Source of the DNA: Pseudomonas sp. MWU15-20650
GTDB lineage: Bacteria > Pseudomonadota > Gammaproteobacteria > Pseudomonadales > Pseudomonadaceae
Assembly: GCF_023242475.1 (NCBI RefSeq)
Contig: NZ_JALJFG010000045.1
Location: 1-42,680, forward strand
Reading direction: 5' to 3'
DNA length: 42,680 nt
The notes below the pieces were generated by a model. The model was not told where the DNA came from. It was given only the letters and a program-made list of their open reading frames with translations, and searched no databases. Made by a program: the position numbers and the translations under genes. Of this stretch, positions 24,285 to 32,230 are shown piece by piece; the first letter of the stretch is position 1; every line of letters starts with the position of its first letter.

Positions 24285-26930
24285 ATGAGTGATATCGATG
24301 CACGCTTGCGTGAGGATGTTCACCTGCTGGGTGAGCTGTTGGGCAACACCATTCGAGAGCAGTACGGCGATGAGTTTCTCGACAAGATCGAGCAGATTCG
24401 CAAAGGCGCCAAGGCCGACCGGCGAGGCGGCATATCCGAGCAGGCCGCCGGCGACGAACTCAGCGCCAGCCTCAATCAGTTGCAGGAAGATGAACTGTTG
24501 CCCGTGGCCCGGGCCTTCAACCAGTTCCTCAACCTGGCGAATATCGCCGAACAGTACCAGTTGATCCACCGGCGTGATGAGTCGCAACCGGCGCCTTTCG
24601 AAGCCAGGGTATTGCCGCAGTTGCTGGCTCGCCTGCAAAGCGAAGGCCACAGCGATGAATCCCTGGCCCGTCAGTTGGCGCGGTTGGACATCGAGCTGGT
24701 CCTTACTGCTCACCCTACCGAAGTGGCCCGTCGCACCCTGATCCAGAAATACGATGCGATCGCCGCGCAATTGGCCCTGCAGGATCACCGTGACCTCACC
24801 ACCGCCGAGCGCGAGCAGATCCGCGAACGCCTGCAACGACTGATCGCCGAAGCCTGGCACACCGAAGAAATCCGTCGCATCCGCCCCACGCCCGTGGACG
24901 AAGCCAAATGGGGCTTTGCAGTGATCGAACATTCACTGTGGCAGGCCATTCCCAACTACCTGCGCAAAGCCGACCAGGCCCTGCATGCCGCCACCGGTTT
25001 ACGGTTGCCGCTGGAGGCCGCGCCTATTCGCTTTGCCTCGTGGATGGGCGGTGACCGCGACGGCAACCCCAATGTCACCGCGCCGGTCACGCGCGAAGTG
25101 TTGCTGCTGGCGCGTTGGATGGCGGCGGATTTGTACCTGCGCGATGTCGACCAGTTGGCCTCCGAGCTGTCGATGCAACAGGCCAGCCCGGCGTTGCAAG
25201 CCAAGGTCGGCGACAGTGTCGAGCCCTATCGCGCCTTGCTCAAGCAGTTGCGTGAACGTCTGCGTGCGACCCGTCAGTGGGCTCATACTTCATTAACGGC
25301 CACGACGCCCGCGCCGGCCGAGGTCCTGCAAAACAACCGCGACCTGTTGGACCCGCTGGAGCTGTGCTACCACTCGCTGCACGAATGCGGCATGGGCGTG
25401 ATCGCCGATGGTCCGCTGCTCGACTGCCTGCGGCGTGCCGTGACGTTCGGCCTGTTCCTGGTGCGCCTGGACGTACGTCAGGACTCCAGCCGTCACTCAG
25501 CGGCCATGACCGAAATCACCGATTACCTGGGCCTGGGGCGTTACGAGGACTGGGACGAAGACGCGCGCATCAGCTTCCTGAGCAAGGAGCTGACCAACCG
25601 CAGGCCACTGCTGCCGGGTTATTTCAAGCCATCGGCGGACACGGCCGAGGTCTTGAATACCTGTAAGGAAATCGCTGCGGCACCGGCTGCGTCGCTGGGC
25701 TCGTATGTCATCTCCATGGCGGGCGCGGCCTCGGACGTGTTGGCGGTGCAATTGCTGCTCAAAGAGTCGGGTGTACAGCGCCCAATGCGCGTGGTGCCGC
25801 TGTTCGAGACCCTGGCCGACCTGGATAACGCCGGCCCGGTGATGGAGCGGCTGTTGCAGTTGCCGGGTTATCGCGCGCGGTTGCAGGGGCCGCAGGAAGT
25901 GATGATCGGCTACTCGGATTCGGCCAAGGACGCCGGCACGACCGCCGCCGCTTGGGCGCAATACCGGGCGCAGGAACGGCTGGTGGATATTTGCCGCGAA
26001 CAACAGGTGGAGTTGCTGCTATTCCACGGTCGCGGTGGCACGGTCGGCCGTGGCGGAGGCCCAGCTCACGCGGCGATCCTGTCGCAGCCGCCGGGCTCGG
26101 TGGCGGGGCGTTTCCGGACCACCGAACAAGGTGAGATGATCCGCTTTAAATTCGGGTTGCCGGATATTGCCGAGCAGAATCTCAATCTCTACCTGGCGGC
26201 GGTGTTGGAAGCGACCCTGTTGCCGCCACCACCGCCCGAACCCGCGTGGCGTCATTTGATGGACGAATTGGCGACAGACGGCGTCAGTGCTTACCGTGCG
26301 GTGGTGCGGGAAAATCCGCAATTTGTCGAGTATTTCCGTCAGTCCACCCCGGAGCAGGAGCTGGGGCGTTTGCCGCTGGGCAGTCGTCCGGCCAAGCGAC
26401 GTGCAGGCGGGATTGAAAGCCTGCGGGCCATTCCGTGGATTTTTGGCTGGACTCAAACTCGCCTGATGCTGCCCGCCTGGCTCGGCTGGGAAGCCGCGTT
26501 AAGCAAGGCCCTGGAGCGTGGCGAAGGCGAGTTGCTGGGGCAGATGCGTGAGCAGTGGCCGTTCTTCCGCACACGCATCGATATGCTCGAGATGGTGCTG
26601 GCCAAGGCGGATGCCGATATTGCCCGTCTCTACGATGAGCGTCTGGTGCAGCCGGACTTGCTGCCATTAGGGGCGCACTTACGCGACCTATTGTCGCAGG
26701 CGTGTGGCGTGGTGCTTGGCCTGACCGGCCAGTCGCAACTGCTGGCCCATAGCCCGGACACCTTGGAGTTCATCCGCCTGCGTAACACCTACCTCGACCC
26801 CTTGCACCTGTTGCAGGCCGAGCTGCTGGCACGTTCGCGTCAGCAAGAGGCTGCACAAGACAGCCCTCTGGAACAGGCGCTGCTGGTGTCCGTAGCGGGT
26901 ATTGCCGCGGGTTTGCGCAACACCGGTTGA
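24285..26930 (+). CDS. ppc: Phosphoenolpyruvate carboxylase
   Basis: PPC makes oxaloacetate from PEP and bicarbonate and refills the TCA cycle. The 881 residues match the bacterial family length. Signatures in order are the catalytic His143 in VLTAHPTEVARRTL, SWMGGDRDGNPNVT, GYSDSAKDAGTTAAAW, the FHGRGGTVGRGGGP loop, the RAIPWIFGWTQTRLMLPAW segment, and the invariant C-terminal RNTG. ATG 24285 follows GGAG by 8 bases. The frame is open upstream but lacks family sequence there. It is monocistronic and closed by a terminator. Confidence 0.97.
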   Translation: MSDIDARLREDVHLLGELLGNTIREQYGDEFLDKIEQIRKGAKADRRGGISEQAAGDELSASLNQLQEDELLPVARAFNQFLNLANIAEQYQLIHRRDESQPAPFEARVLPQLLARLQSEGHSDESLARQLARLDIELVLTAHPTEVARRTLIQKYDAIAAQLALQDHRDLTTAEREQIRERLQRLIAEAWHTEEIRRIRPTPVDEAKWGFAVIEHSLWQAIPNYLRKADQALHAATGLRLPLEAAPIRFASWMGGDRDGNPNVTAPVTREVLLLARWMAADLYLRDVDQLASELSMQQASPALQAKVGDSVEPYRALLKQLRERLRATRQWAHTSLTATTPAPAEVLQNNRDLLDPLELCYHSLHECGMGVIADGPLLDCLRRAVTFGLFLVRLDVRQDSSRHSAAMTEITDYLGLGRYEDWDEDARISFLSKELTNRRPLLPGYFKPSADTAEVLNTCKEIAAAPAASLGSYVISMAGAASDVLAVQLLLKESGVQRPMRVVPLFETLADLDNAGPVMERLLQLPGYRARLQGPQEVMIGYSDSAKDAGTTAAAWAQYRAQERLVDICREQQVELLLFHGRGGTVGRGGGPAHAAILSQPPGSVAGRFRTTEQGEMIRFKFGLPDIAEQNLNLYLAAVLEATLLPPPPPEPAWRHLMDELATDGVSAYRAVVRENPQFVEYFRQSTPEQELGRLPLGSRPAKRRAGGIESLRAIPWIFGWTQTRLMLPAWLGWEAALSKALERGEGELLGQMREQWPFFRTRIDMLEMVLAKADADIARLYDERLVQPDLLPLGAHLRDLLSQACGVVLGLTGQSQLLAHSPDTLEFIRLRNTYLDPLHLLQAELLARSRQQEAAQDSPLEQALLVSVAGIAAGLRNTG

Positions 26931-26973
26931 GGTTTCTCGCGTGTTCTCAAAGGCTTGCGGATAAACCCGGATG

Positions 26974-27000
26974 ACCGCCCTGAAAAGGGCGGTTGTTGTT
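26974..27000 (+). terminator. Rho-independent terminator after ppc
   Basis: An 8-bp stem, ACCGCCCT (26974-26981) with AGGGCGGT (26986-26993), has a GAAA tetraloop and is followed by TTGTTGTT. Confidence 0.85.
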
Positions 27001-27012
27001 TGGACGTTCGGG

Positions 27013-27040
27013 TTGCACTCAGGTACACCCTACCTATAAC
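27013..27040 (+). promoter_or_regulatory. Sigma-70 promoter of adk
   Basis: TTGCAC (27013-27018), 16 bases, TATAAC (27035-27040). It leaves a leader of about 160 bases before adk. That leader contains the hairpin GGCCGTTTGAACGGCC at 27117-27132. Confidence 0.65.
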
Positions 27041-27210
27041 GCATGCGCAGCGCGGGTTTCTCCTACTTTTGGCGGCTTGTATGGTGAGGGCCTGCTGTGT
27101 ATCTTGATCAGCCTTTGGCCGTTTGAACGGCCTGGACCCACATTTTTACGAGATTGGCCCCACGCGGCGAATCCGAGCGTCATCTCTATAAAAAATTGAG
27201 GAGCACATCG

Positions 27211-27858
27211 ATGCGCGTCATTCTGCTGGGAGCTCCCGGGGCCGGTAAAGGTACTCAGGCAAAGTTCATCACTGAAAAATTCGGCATTCCACAAATCTCC
27301 ACCGGCGACATGCTGCGTGCGGCCGTCAAGGCTGGCACCGAGCTGGGTCTGATCGCCAAGAGCGTGATGGACAGCGGCGGCCTGGTCTCCGATGACCTGA
27401 TCATCAACCTGGTCAAGGAACGCATCAGCCAGGACGACTGCAAGAACGGTTTCCTGTTCGACGGCTTCCCACGCACCATTCCCCAGGCTGAAGCCTTGGT
27501 GAAGGCTGGCGTAGAGCTGGACGCGGTGGTCGAAATTGCAGTTGAAGACGAAGAAATCGTCCAGCGTATTGCTGGCCGTCGTGTTCACGAAGCCTCGGGC
27601 CGCGTGTACCACACCGTCTACAACCCGCCAAAAGTGGAAGGCAAGGACGATGTCACCGGCGAAGACCTGGTGCAACGTAAAGACGACACCGAAGAAACCG
27701 TACGTCATCGCTTGTCGGTCTACCATTCCCAGACCAAGCCGCTGGTGGACTTCTACCAAAAGCTGTCCGCAGCCCAGGGCAAGCCGAAATACAGCCATAT
27801 CCCTGGCGTGGGTTCGGTCGAAGCCATCACCGCCAAGGTGTTGCAAGCATTGAGCTGA
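27211..27858 (+). CDS. adk: Adenylate kinase
   Basis: Adk interconverts ATP + AMP and 2 ADP. It has 215 residues, the usual long-form length. The P-loop GAPGAGKGTQ is at residues 7-16, and the NMP-binding region ISTGDMLRAAV and the FDGFPRTIPQAEAL signature follow. The LID domain (RIAGRRVHEASGRVYH) lacks the zinc cysteines, as in other gamma-proteobacteria. GAGGAG at 27198-27203 precedes ATG 27211. The leader is long and structured (see the hairpin at 27117-27132). Confidence 0.98.
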   Translation: MRVILLGAPGAGKGTQAKFITEKFGIPQISTGDMLRAAVKAGTELGLIAKSVMDSGGLVSDDLIINLVKERISQDDCKNGFLFDGFPRTIPQAEALVKAGVELDAVVEIAVEDEEIVQRIAGRRVHEASGRVYHTVYNPPKVEGKDDVTGEDLVQRKDDTEETVRHRLSVYHSQTKPLVDFYQKLSAAQGKPKYSHIPGVGSVEAITAKVLQALS

Positions 27859-27880
27859 TCCAACCGTCAGCTTTGCGTAC

Positions 27881-27908
27881 AACGGCCCGCTTGCGGGCCG
27901 TTGTTGTT
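27881..27908 (+). terminator. Rho-independent terminator after adk
   Basis: A perfect 10-bp inverted repeat, AACGGCCCGC (27881-27890) with GCGGGCCGTT (27893-27902), is followed by GTTGTT. Confidence 0.85.
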
Positions 27909-27948
27909 TATACTGGCGCACTTTTTTCCGATTTGGACACCCCGACCG

Positions 27949-28632
27949 ATGAGCACCCTGCTGGCCCTGGACACCGCGACTGAAGCTTGCTCCGTTGCCT
28001 TGCTGCACGATGGCAAGGTAACCAGCCACTACGAGGTGATCCCGCGCCTGCATGCGCAGAAGCTGTTGCCGATGATCAAGCAACTGCTTGAAGACGCGGG
28101 CACCACCTTGGCAGCCGTGGATGCCATCGCCTTCGGCCGTGGCCCGGGCGCGTTCACCGGTGTGCGCATCGCCATTGGCGTGGTACAGGGCCTGGCCTTT
28201 GCGTTGGAGCGCCCGGTGCTGCCGGTCTCCAACCTTGCGGTACTGGCTCAGCGTGCATGGCGTGAGCACGGCGCCTCGCAAGTCGCGGCGGCCATTGATG
28301 CGCGAATGGATGAAGTCTACTGGGGCTGCTATCGCGAGGCGGCGGGCGAAATGCGCCTGGTCGGCGTGGAGGCTGTGCAGCCGCCGGAAGCGGCCTTGTT
28401 GCCCGATGATGCCAGTGGTGACTGGTTCGGTGCCGGTACAGGCTGGGGCTACGGTGAACGTATCAATGTGCAGTTGGTCGGTCAGGACGCAGCCATGTTG
28501 CCCCATGCCGAAGACCTCCTGGCATTGGCCCGCTTCGCTTTCGAACGTGGTGAGGCGATCCCGGCCGACCAGGCAGCACCGGTGTATCTGCGCGATAAAG
28601 TGGCGCAGACAAAGGCCGAGCGCGGCCTTTAA
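27949..28632 (+). CDS. tsaB: tRNA threonylcarbamoyladenosine (t6A) factor TsaB
   Basis: TsaB partners with TsaD and TsaE to form t6A at position 37 of ANN-decoding tRNAs. The 227-residue product belongs to the ASKHA-like Gcp/YeaZ family: LALDTATEACSVALL at the N-terminus, then AIAFGRGPGAFTGVRIAIGV. ATG 27949 is used because the family starts there; upstream sequence is promoter-like. A ribosome binding site is weak. It sits in the conserved adk-tsaB order of pseudomonads. Confidence 0.95.
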   Translation: MSTLLALDTATEACSVALLHDGKVTSHYEVIPRLHAQKLLPMIKQLLEDAGTTLAAVDAIAFGRGPGAFTGVRIAIGVVQGLAFALERPVLPVSNLAVLAQRAWREHGASQVAAAIDARMDEVYWGCYREAAGEMRLVGVEAVQPPEAALLPDDASGDWFGAGTGWGYGERINVQLVGQDAAMLPHAEDLLALARFAFERGEAIPADQAAPVYLRDKVAQTKAERGL

Positions 28633-28637
28633 TTGTG

Positions 28638-28676
28638 GTGAGCGGGCTTGCCCCGCGTTGGGCTGCGGAGCAGCCC
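28638..28676 (+). repeat. REP element (GTGAGCGGGCTTGCC type)
   Basis: GTGAGCGGGCTTGCCCCGCG is followed by TTGGGCTGCGGAGCAGCCC, forming two hairpins. The reverse complement of the same type lies at about 14881-14920. It begins 5 bases after the tsaB stop and probably caps its mRNA. Confidence 0.7.
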
Positions 28677-28843
28677 ATTGAAGCTGCCCATTACTGTCGA
28701 ACGTAGCGCGAAAATCGCCAATCGTCAGAATTTGTCCGTACTTTTAAACCTTTTACAGATTATGTGTTCTAGTTATCACCAGAGCATTTGCGCACTATGG
28801 AAAGTGCCGCTAAATTGCCATCATTGATACCGAGTCTGCATGT

Positions 28844-29146
28844 ATGCGTATAGACGGCTTTTCCTCACAGTCCTACCCCCTCAAGCGTAAGCCGCGTAAG
28901 GCGAACGTCACGGTAGACGAGTCCGTCGAAGATTCACCGGATTTCATCGAGGTTCAGTCCGACGCGCAGCCCGGCGCCCAAGCTTCTGCCGGTGCACGTA
29001 TCAGTGGCCTTCCTGCCCGTCAGCATGACATGGTCTTCCCGCGCTCCATGAGCAAAAGCGTTGCCACCGCTCTGGCCAGCTACCTGACCACCGCCGGCTT
29101 TGTCGAATGGGATATGGAAGTGCTGGGCCTCGACATCCACATCTGA
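28844..29146 (+). CDS. Conserved small hypothetical protein, 100 residues
   Basis: The product starts MRIDGFSSQSYPLKRKPRKA, has an acidic low-complexity middle (DESVEDSPDFIEVQSD), and ends in a helical segment plus WDMEVLGLDIHI. There is no signal peptide or membrane span, and I do not recognise a family. ATG 28844 has no strong ribosome binding site. The stop overlaps the next start (TGATG), so the two genes are translationally coupled. From memory a similar ORF lies here in PAO1. Confidence 0.75.
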   Translation: MRIDGFSSQSYPLKRKPRKANVTVDESVEDSPDFIEVQSDAQPGAQASAGARISGLPARQHDMVFPRSMSKSVATALASYLTTAGFVEWDMEVLGLDIHI

Positions 29147-30006
29147 TGCGCCAGCCTTATTACATCGGTTGCCCGTCCTGGAGCGAAAATGCCTGGCGCG
29201 AGTACCTGTACCCCGCCGATGCACGTTCCAGTGATTACCTCGGGCTCTATTCCCAAGTCTTCAACGCCGTTGAAGGCAACACGACTTTTTACGCTCGCCC
29301 CTCGGCCGCTACTGTGCAGCGCTGGGCTGAAATCATGCCCGATGATTTTCGTTTTACCGCCAAATTCCCCGGTGATATCAGTCACGCTGGCGACTTGCGC
29401 GAGCAGTTGCCGGCGGCGGAAAGTTTTGTGGGGTTGATGAGCCCGCTGGGGGCGCGTGTTTCACCTCTGTGGCTGCAACTGCCGGCGAGCTTTGCGCCAC
29501 AACGCCTGGGCGAGCTGGCAGCTTTTATTGATGGCCTTGAACAGCCGATGGCGGTGGAAGTACGCCACCCGGAGTTCTTTGCCAAGGGCGATGCCGAGCG
29601 GATGCTCAACCGCTTGCTGCGTGACCGTGGCGTCGAGCGGATTTGCCTGGATCCACGCGCCCTGTTCAGTTGCACGTCCACCTCGGCGGCCGTGCTGCAT
29701 GCTCAATCAAAGAAACCCAAGGTGCCGCCGCGCCCGGCGGCGCTGACTCAGTACCCACAGGTGCGTTTTATCGGCCATCCGGCGCTTGAGGCCAATGACC
29801 CGTTCCTGATCCCGTGGGTGGAAAAAGTGGCGGGCTGGATCGAAGAAGGGCGCTCGCCCTACATGTTTCTGCACACCTCGGATAACCGCCTCGCCGCACA
29901 ACTGGCCTTGCGCTTCCATGAGCAGTTGATGGCGCGCTTGCCGGGGCTGCTGCCGTTGCCGACGTTGCACCGAGAGCCTGCGGCCGAGCAATTGGGGCTG
30001 CTCTAG
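29146..30006 (+). CDS. DUF72 (YecE-family) protein
   Basis: The 286-residue product shows the DUF72 TIM-barrel signatures: YYIGCPSWSENAWREYLYP, FNAVEGNTTFYARPS, FRFTAKFPGDISH, and EVRHPEFF. The biochemical function of the family is not established; a metal-dependent or nucleic-acid-related role has been suggested. The start ATG 29146 overlaps the previous stop by one base. It is convergent with the following minus-strand gene (6 bases apart). Confidence 0.9.
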   Translation: MRQPYYIGCPSWSENAWREYLYPADARSSDYLGLYSQVFNAVEGNTTFYARPSAATVQRWAEIMPDDFRFTAKFPGDISHAGDLREQLPAAESFVGLMSPLGARVSPLWLQLPASFAPQRLGELAAFIDGLEQPMAVEVRHPEFFAKGDAERMLNRLLRDRGVERICLDPRALFSCTSTSAAVLHAQSKKPKVPPRPAALTQYPQVRFIGHPALEANDPFLIPWVEKVAGWIEEGRSPYMFLHTSDNRLAAQLALRFHEQLMARLPGLLPLPTLHREPAAEQLGLL

Positions 30007-30012
30007 CGTCCG

Positions 30013-30633
30013 TCAGGCGGCCAGACGCAGGTTGTTGAGGATCAGTGGGCGCGCCCAGTGGTAGTCGAAGTCCAGTGCCTTCTGTTGCGCCTGCAGTTCT
30101 TCGGCCGGATACGGCGTGGCAGGCGGTGGTAACAGGTCCAGTTCGAACTCGGCAATCGGCAGGTGCAGGGGGCGTGGTTGCGGCGCGGGGCCAGGCTCAG
30201 GCAGGGGAGCGCCTGCGTTCAGGACAATCGGGCGCACCCAGCCACTTTCGAAGTTCTGCTGGCGTTGCTGGGCGACGATTTCTTCCGCTGGGAACGGCGT
30301 GGCGGCGGGCGGCAGCAACTCGGTTTCGAATTCGGCAATCGGCAGGAACAACGGCTCGGGTGGAGCGATCTCGGTGTCTTTCACGTCGCACTCACGCTGC
30401 GTGAGAATCTGCGACAGCAGGTCGGCACCTTCGCTGGGTTCTACCGCCGGGTCTCTCGGTGCGGGGGCTTTGGCGGCGAGCGCGTCCGGCGTATCGCCGA
30501 GCTGCTCGGCCAATGCCCGGGCAAAGAAGTCCTGCCACACATGGCTCACGCCGGCCAGCGCTTGAGTATTGCGCAGGCCGTAGTGGTTGTGGGTCGGCAG
30601 CACACCGATAGTTAGGGGAAGAATGTCTGACAT
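30013..30633 (-). CDS. Hypothetical protein with an internal tandem duplication
   Basis: The 206-residue product starts MSDILPLTIGVLPTHNHYGL. Two copies of a module of about 50 residues make up its second half: LFLPIAEFETELLPPAATPF...GWVRPIVLNAG and LHLPIAEFELDLLPPPATPY...HWARPLILNN. Each copy has LPIAEFE, LLPPxATPxPAEE and a W-x-RPxxLN ending. There is no signal peptide or membrane span, and no family is recognised. It is divergent from rsmJ (96 bases between starts) and convergent with the DUF72 gene. From memory a similar gene exists at this place in other pseudomonads. Confidence 0.8.
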   Translation of the reverse strand: MSDILPLTIGVLPTHNHYGLRNTQALAGVSHVWQDFFARALAEQLGDTPDALAAKAPAPRDPAVEPSEGADLLSQILTQRECDVKDTEIAPPEPLFLPIAEFETELLPPAATPFPAEEIVAQQRQQNFESGWVRPIVLNAGAPLPEPGPAPQPRPLHLPIAEFELDLLPPPATPYPAEELQAQQKALDFDYHWARPLILNNLRLAA

Positions 30634-30729
30634 TTTTCTCGGTCGACGCTCAGCTCTGGCAAAATACCTGATCTTTGTTTTTATCGGCCGTGATTGGCCG
30701 ATCCTTAATATTTTTGAGCGTGGCGATTG

Positions 30730-31524
30730 ATGAGCGAACAACCAGCGGCCAGCCGCATTCAGGTCGAGGCCTTGGCCGAAGGTTTCGAGGCGCGCGCCCA
30801 GCAATGGGCTTCGCTGCTTGGCTTGCCTCTGCACCTGGCGGATGCGGAGTTTTCCCTGCAGGTCGGGGAACAGGGCCTGCAACTGCAACAGCTTGGGCCG
30901 GATGCTCCGGGGCCGGTGCGCGTCGACTTTGTCGAAGGCGGCGCAGCGCACCGGCGTTTATACGGTGGCGGCAGTGGGCAGATGATCGCCAAGGCCGTGG
31001 GCATTGCCCAAGGGGTGCGTCCCCGGGTGCTGGACGCTACGGCCGGCTTGGGCAAGGATGCGTTCGTGCTGGCCAGCCTGGGCTGCGACATGAACCTGGT
31101 CGAACGTCAGCCGCTGATTGGCGCCTTGCTTGAAGACGGCCTGGCACGGGGCGCAGATGATTTTGACGTGGCGCCGATCGTGGCGCGCATGAAGCTGCTC
31201 AAGGGCAACTCCATCGACGTGATGCTCAACTGGGAAGGCGAACCACCCCAGGTGATCTACCTGGACCCGATGTTCCCTCATCGTGAGAAAACCGCTTTGG
31301 TGAAGAAGGAAATGCGCCTGTTCCGCCCACTGGTAGGCGATGACATGGACGCCCCGGCCCTGCTTGCCGCTGCCTTGGCCTTGGCCAGCCACCGTGTAGT
31401 GGTCAAGCGACCGCGCAAGGCACCCTGCATTGAGGGGCCGAAGCCGAGCCATGCGCTGGAGGGTAAGTCCAGCCGCTATGACATCTATCCCAAAAAGGCG
31501 CTCAAGGCCGATAGGCCCGCATAA
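30730..31524 (+). CDS. rsmJ: 16S rRNA (guanine-1516-N2)-methyltransferase RsmJ
   Basis: RsmJ methylates G1516 of 16S rRNA using SAM. The 264-residue product has the SAM-binding LDATAGLGKDAFVLASLG, the acidic strand-2 NLVERQPLI, and the catalytic DPMFPHR motif in VIYLDPMFPHREK. RPRKAPCIEGPKPSHALEGK near the end is typical. ATG 30730 is chosen over the adjacent TTG. Its last 23 bases overlap the 3' end of the convergent TetR gene. Confidence 0.95.
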   Translation: MSEQPAASRIQVEALAEGFEARAQQWASLLGLPLHLADAEFSLQVGEQGLQLQQLGPDAPGPVRVDFVEGGAAHRRLYGGGSGQMIAKAVGIAQGVRPRVLDATAGLGKDAFVLASLGCDMNLVERQPLIGALLEDGLARGADDFDVAPIVARMKLLKGNSIDVMLNWEGEPPQVIYLDPMFPHREKTALVKKEMRLFRPLVGDDMDAPALLAAALALASHRVVVKRPRKAPCIEGPKPSHALEGKSSRYDIYPKKALKADRPA

Positions 31525-32137
31525 ACAGCCCTACCACATCCTGCACATGGGCTTCGGCGGCTTCTTCACTCGGGGGCTCGCCGCAGCCATACAGCAAACA
31601 GAAATTCGCTGTGCCCTTGAGCAGGCAAAAGAAGTGCTCAGCCGCCTTGAACGGTTTTTCGATGCTCAGGGCGCCGCTCTGGTCGATTCGGTTGAGCAGG
31701 CGCTCCATGCCTTGAACCATGCGCATGGGGCCTGCTTCAAAGAAGATCTGTGACAGTTTCACGTCCTGGTTGCCTGTGGTCATCATCAGGCGATGCAGGT
31801 TCACCGACTCTTGGCTGTTGACCAGCCGATGAAAGCCCCGTGCGATGTTCAACAACACGGTTTCCACAGGTATGCCCTCGGGCAGCTCGAAATACATCAC
31901 CGGCAGTTGTTCTTCGCATTTCGCCACGACGGCGGCGGTGAACAACGTCTCTTTGTCGGTGAAGTGGCTATAGACGGTCAATTTCGACACGCCGGCCTCA
32001 AGGGCCACGGCATCCATGCTGGTGTTGGCGTAACCATTGCTCAAAAACAGAAATTTCGCTGCTTCGAGGATTGCCTGGCGTTTTGCCATGTCCTTGGGGC
32101 GCCCGGGGTTATTGGTGTTCGAAGGATTGTCGGACAT
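31502..32137 (-). CDS. mexL: MexL-type TetR repressor of the adjacent RND pump
   Basis: The 211-residue TetR protein has a clear helix-turn-helix: KRQAILEAAKFLFLSNGYAN, then MDAVALEAGVSKLTVYSHF. It has the AcrR/MexL-type length, is divergent from the membrane-fusion gene, and shares a 93-base operator region with it. Position between rsmJ and mexJK matches PA3678 (MexL) of PAO1, which represses mexJK. AGG about 8 bases before ATG 32137 supports the start. The symbol is by synteny and should be read as a probable orthologue. Confidence 0.85.
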   Translation of the reverse strand: MSDNPSNTNNPGRPKDMAKRQAILEAAKFLFLSNGYANTSMDAVALEAGVSKLTVYSHFTDKETLFTAAVVAKCEEQLPVMYFELPEGIPVETVLLNIARGFHRLVNSQESVNLHRLMMTTGNQDVKLSQIFFEAGPMRMVQGMERLLNRIDQSGALSIEKPFKAAEHFFCLLKGTANFCLLYGCGEPPSEEAAEAHVQDVVGLFMRAYRP

Positions 32138-32144
32138 TTTCACC

Positions 32145-32200
32145 TTTAATACTGGACTGGCGAGTTTGGTATTAATAACATACCCGCCAGTATAATTATT
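32145..32200. promoter_or_regulatory. Divergent mexL / mexJ operator-promoter
   Basis: Nested dyads occur here. ACTGGCG (32156-32162) pairs with CGCCAGT (32185-32191), and inside, GGTAT (32168-32172) pairs with ATACC (32180-32184). A perfect TATAAT -10 for mexJ lies at 32191-32196, touching the outer arm. TTGGTA at 32166-32171 is a possible -35. The 17-bp inner dyad has the size of a TetR dimer site, so binding would block RNA polymerase in both directions. Confidence 0.65.
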
Positions 32201-32230
32201 CCTAGCTTCATTTGCGAAAGGTCCTTCAGC

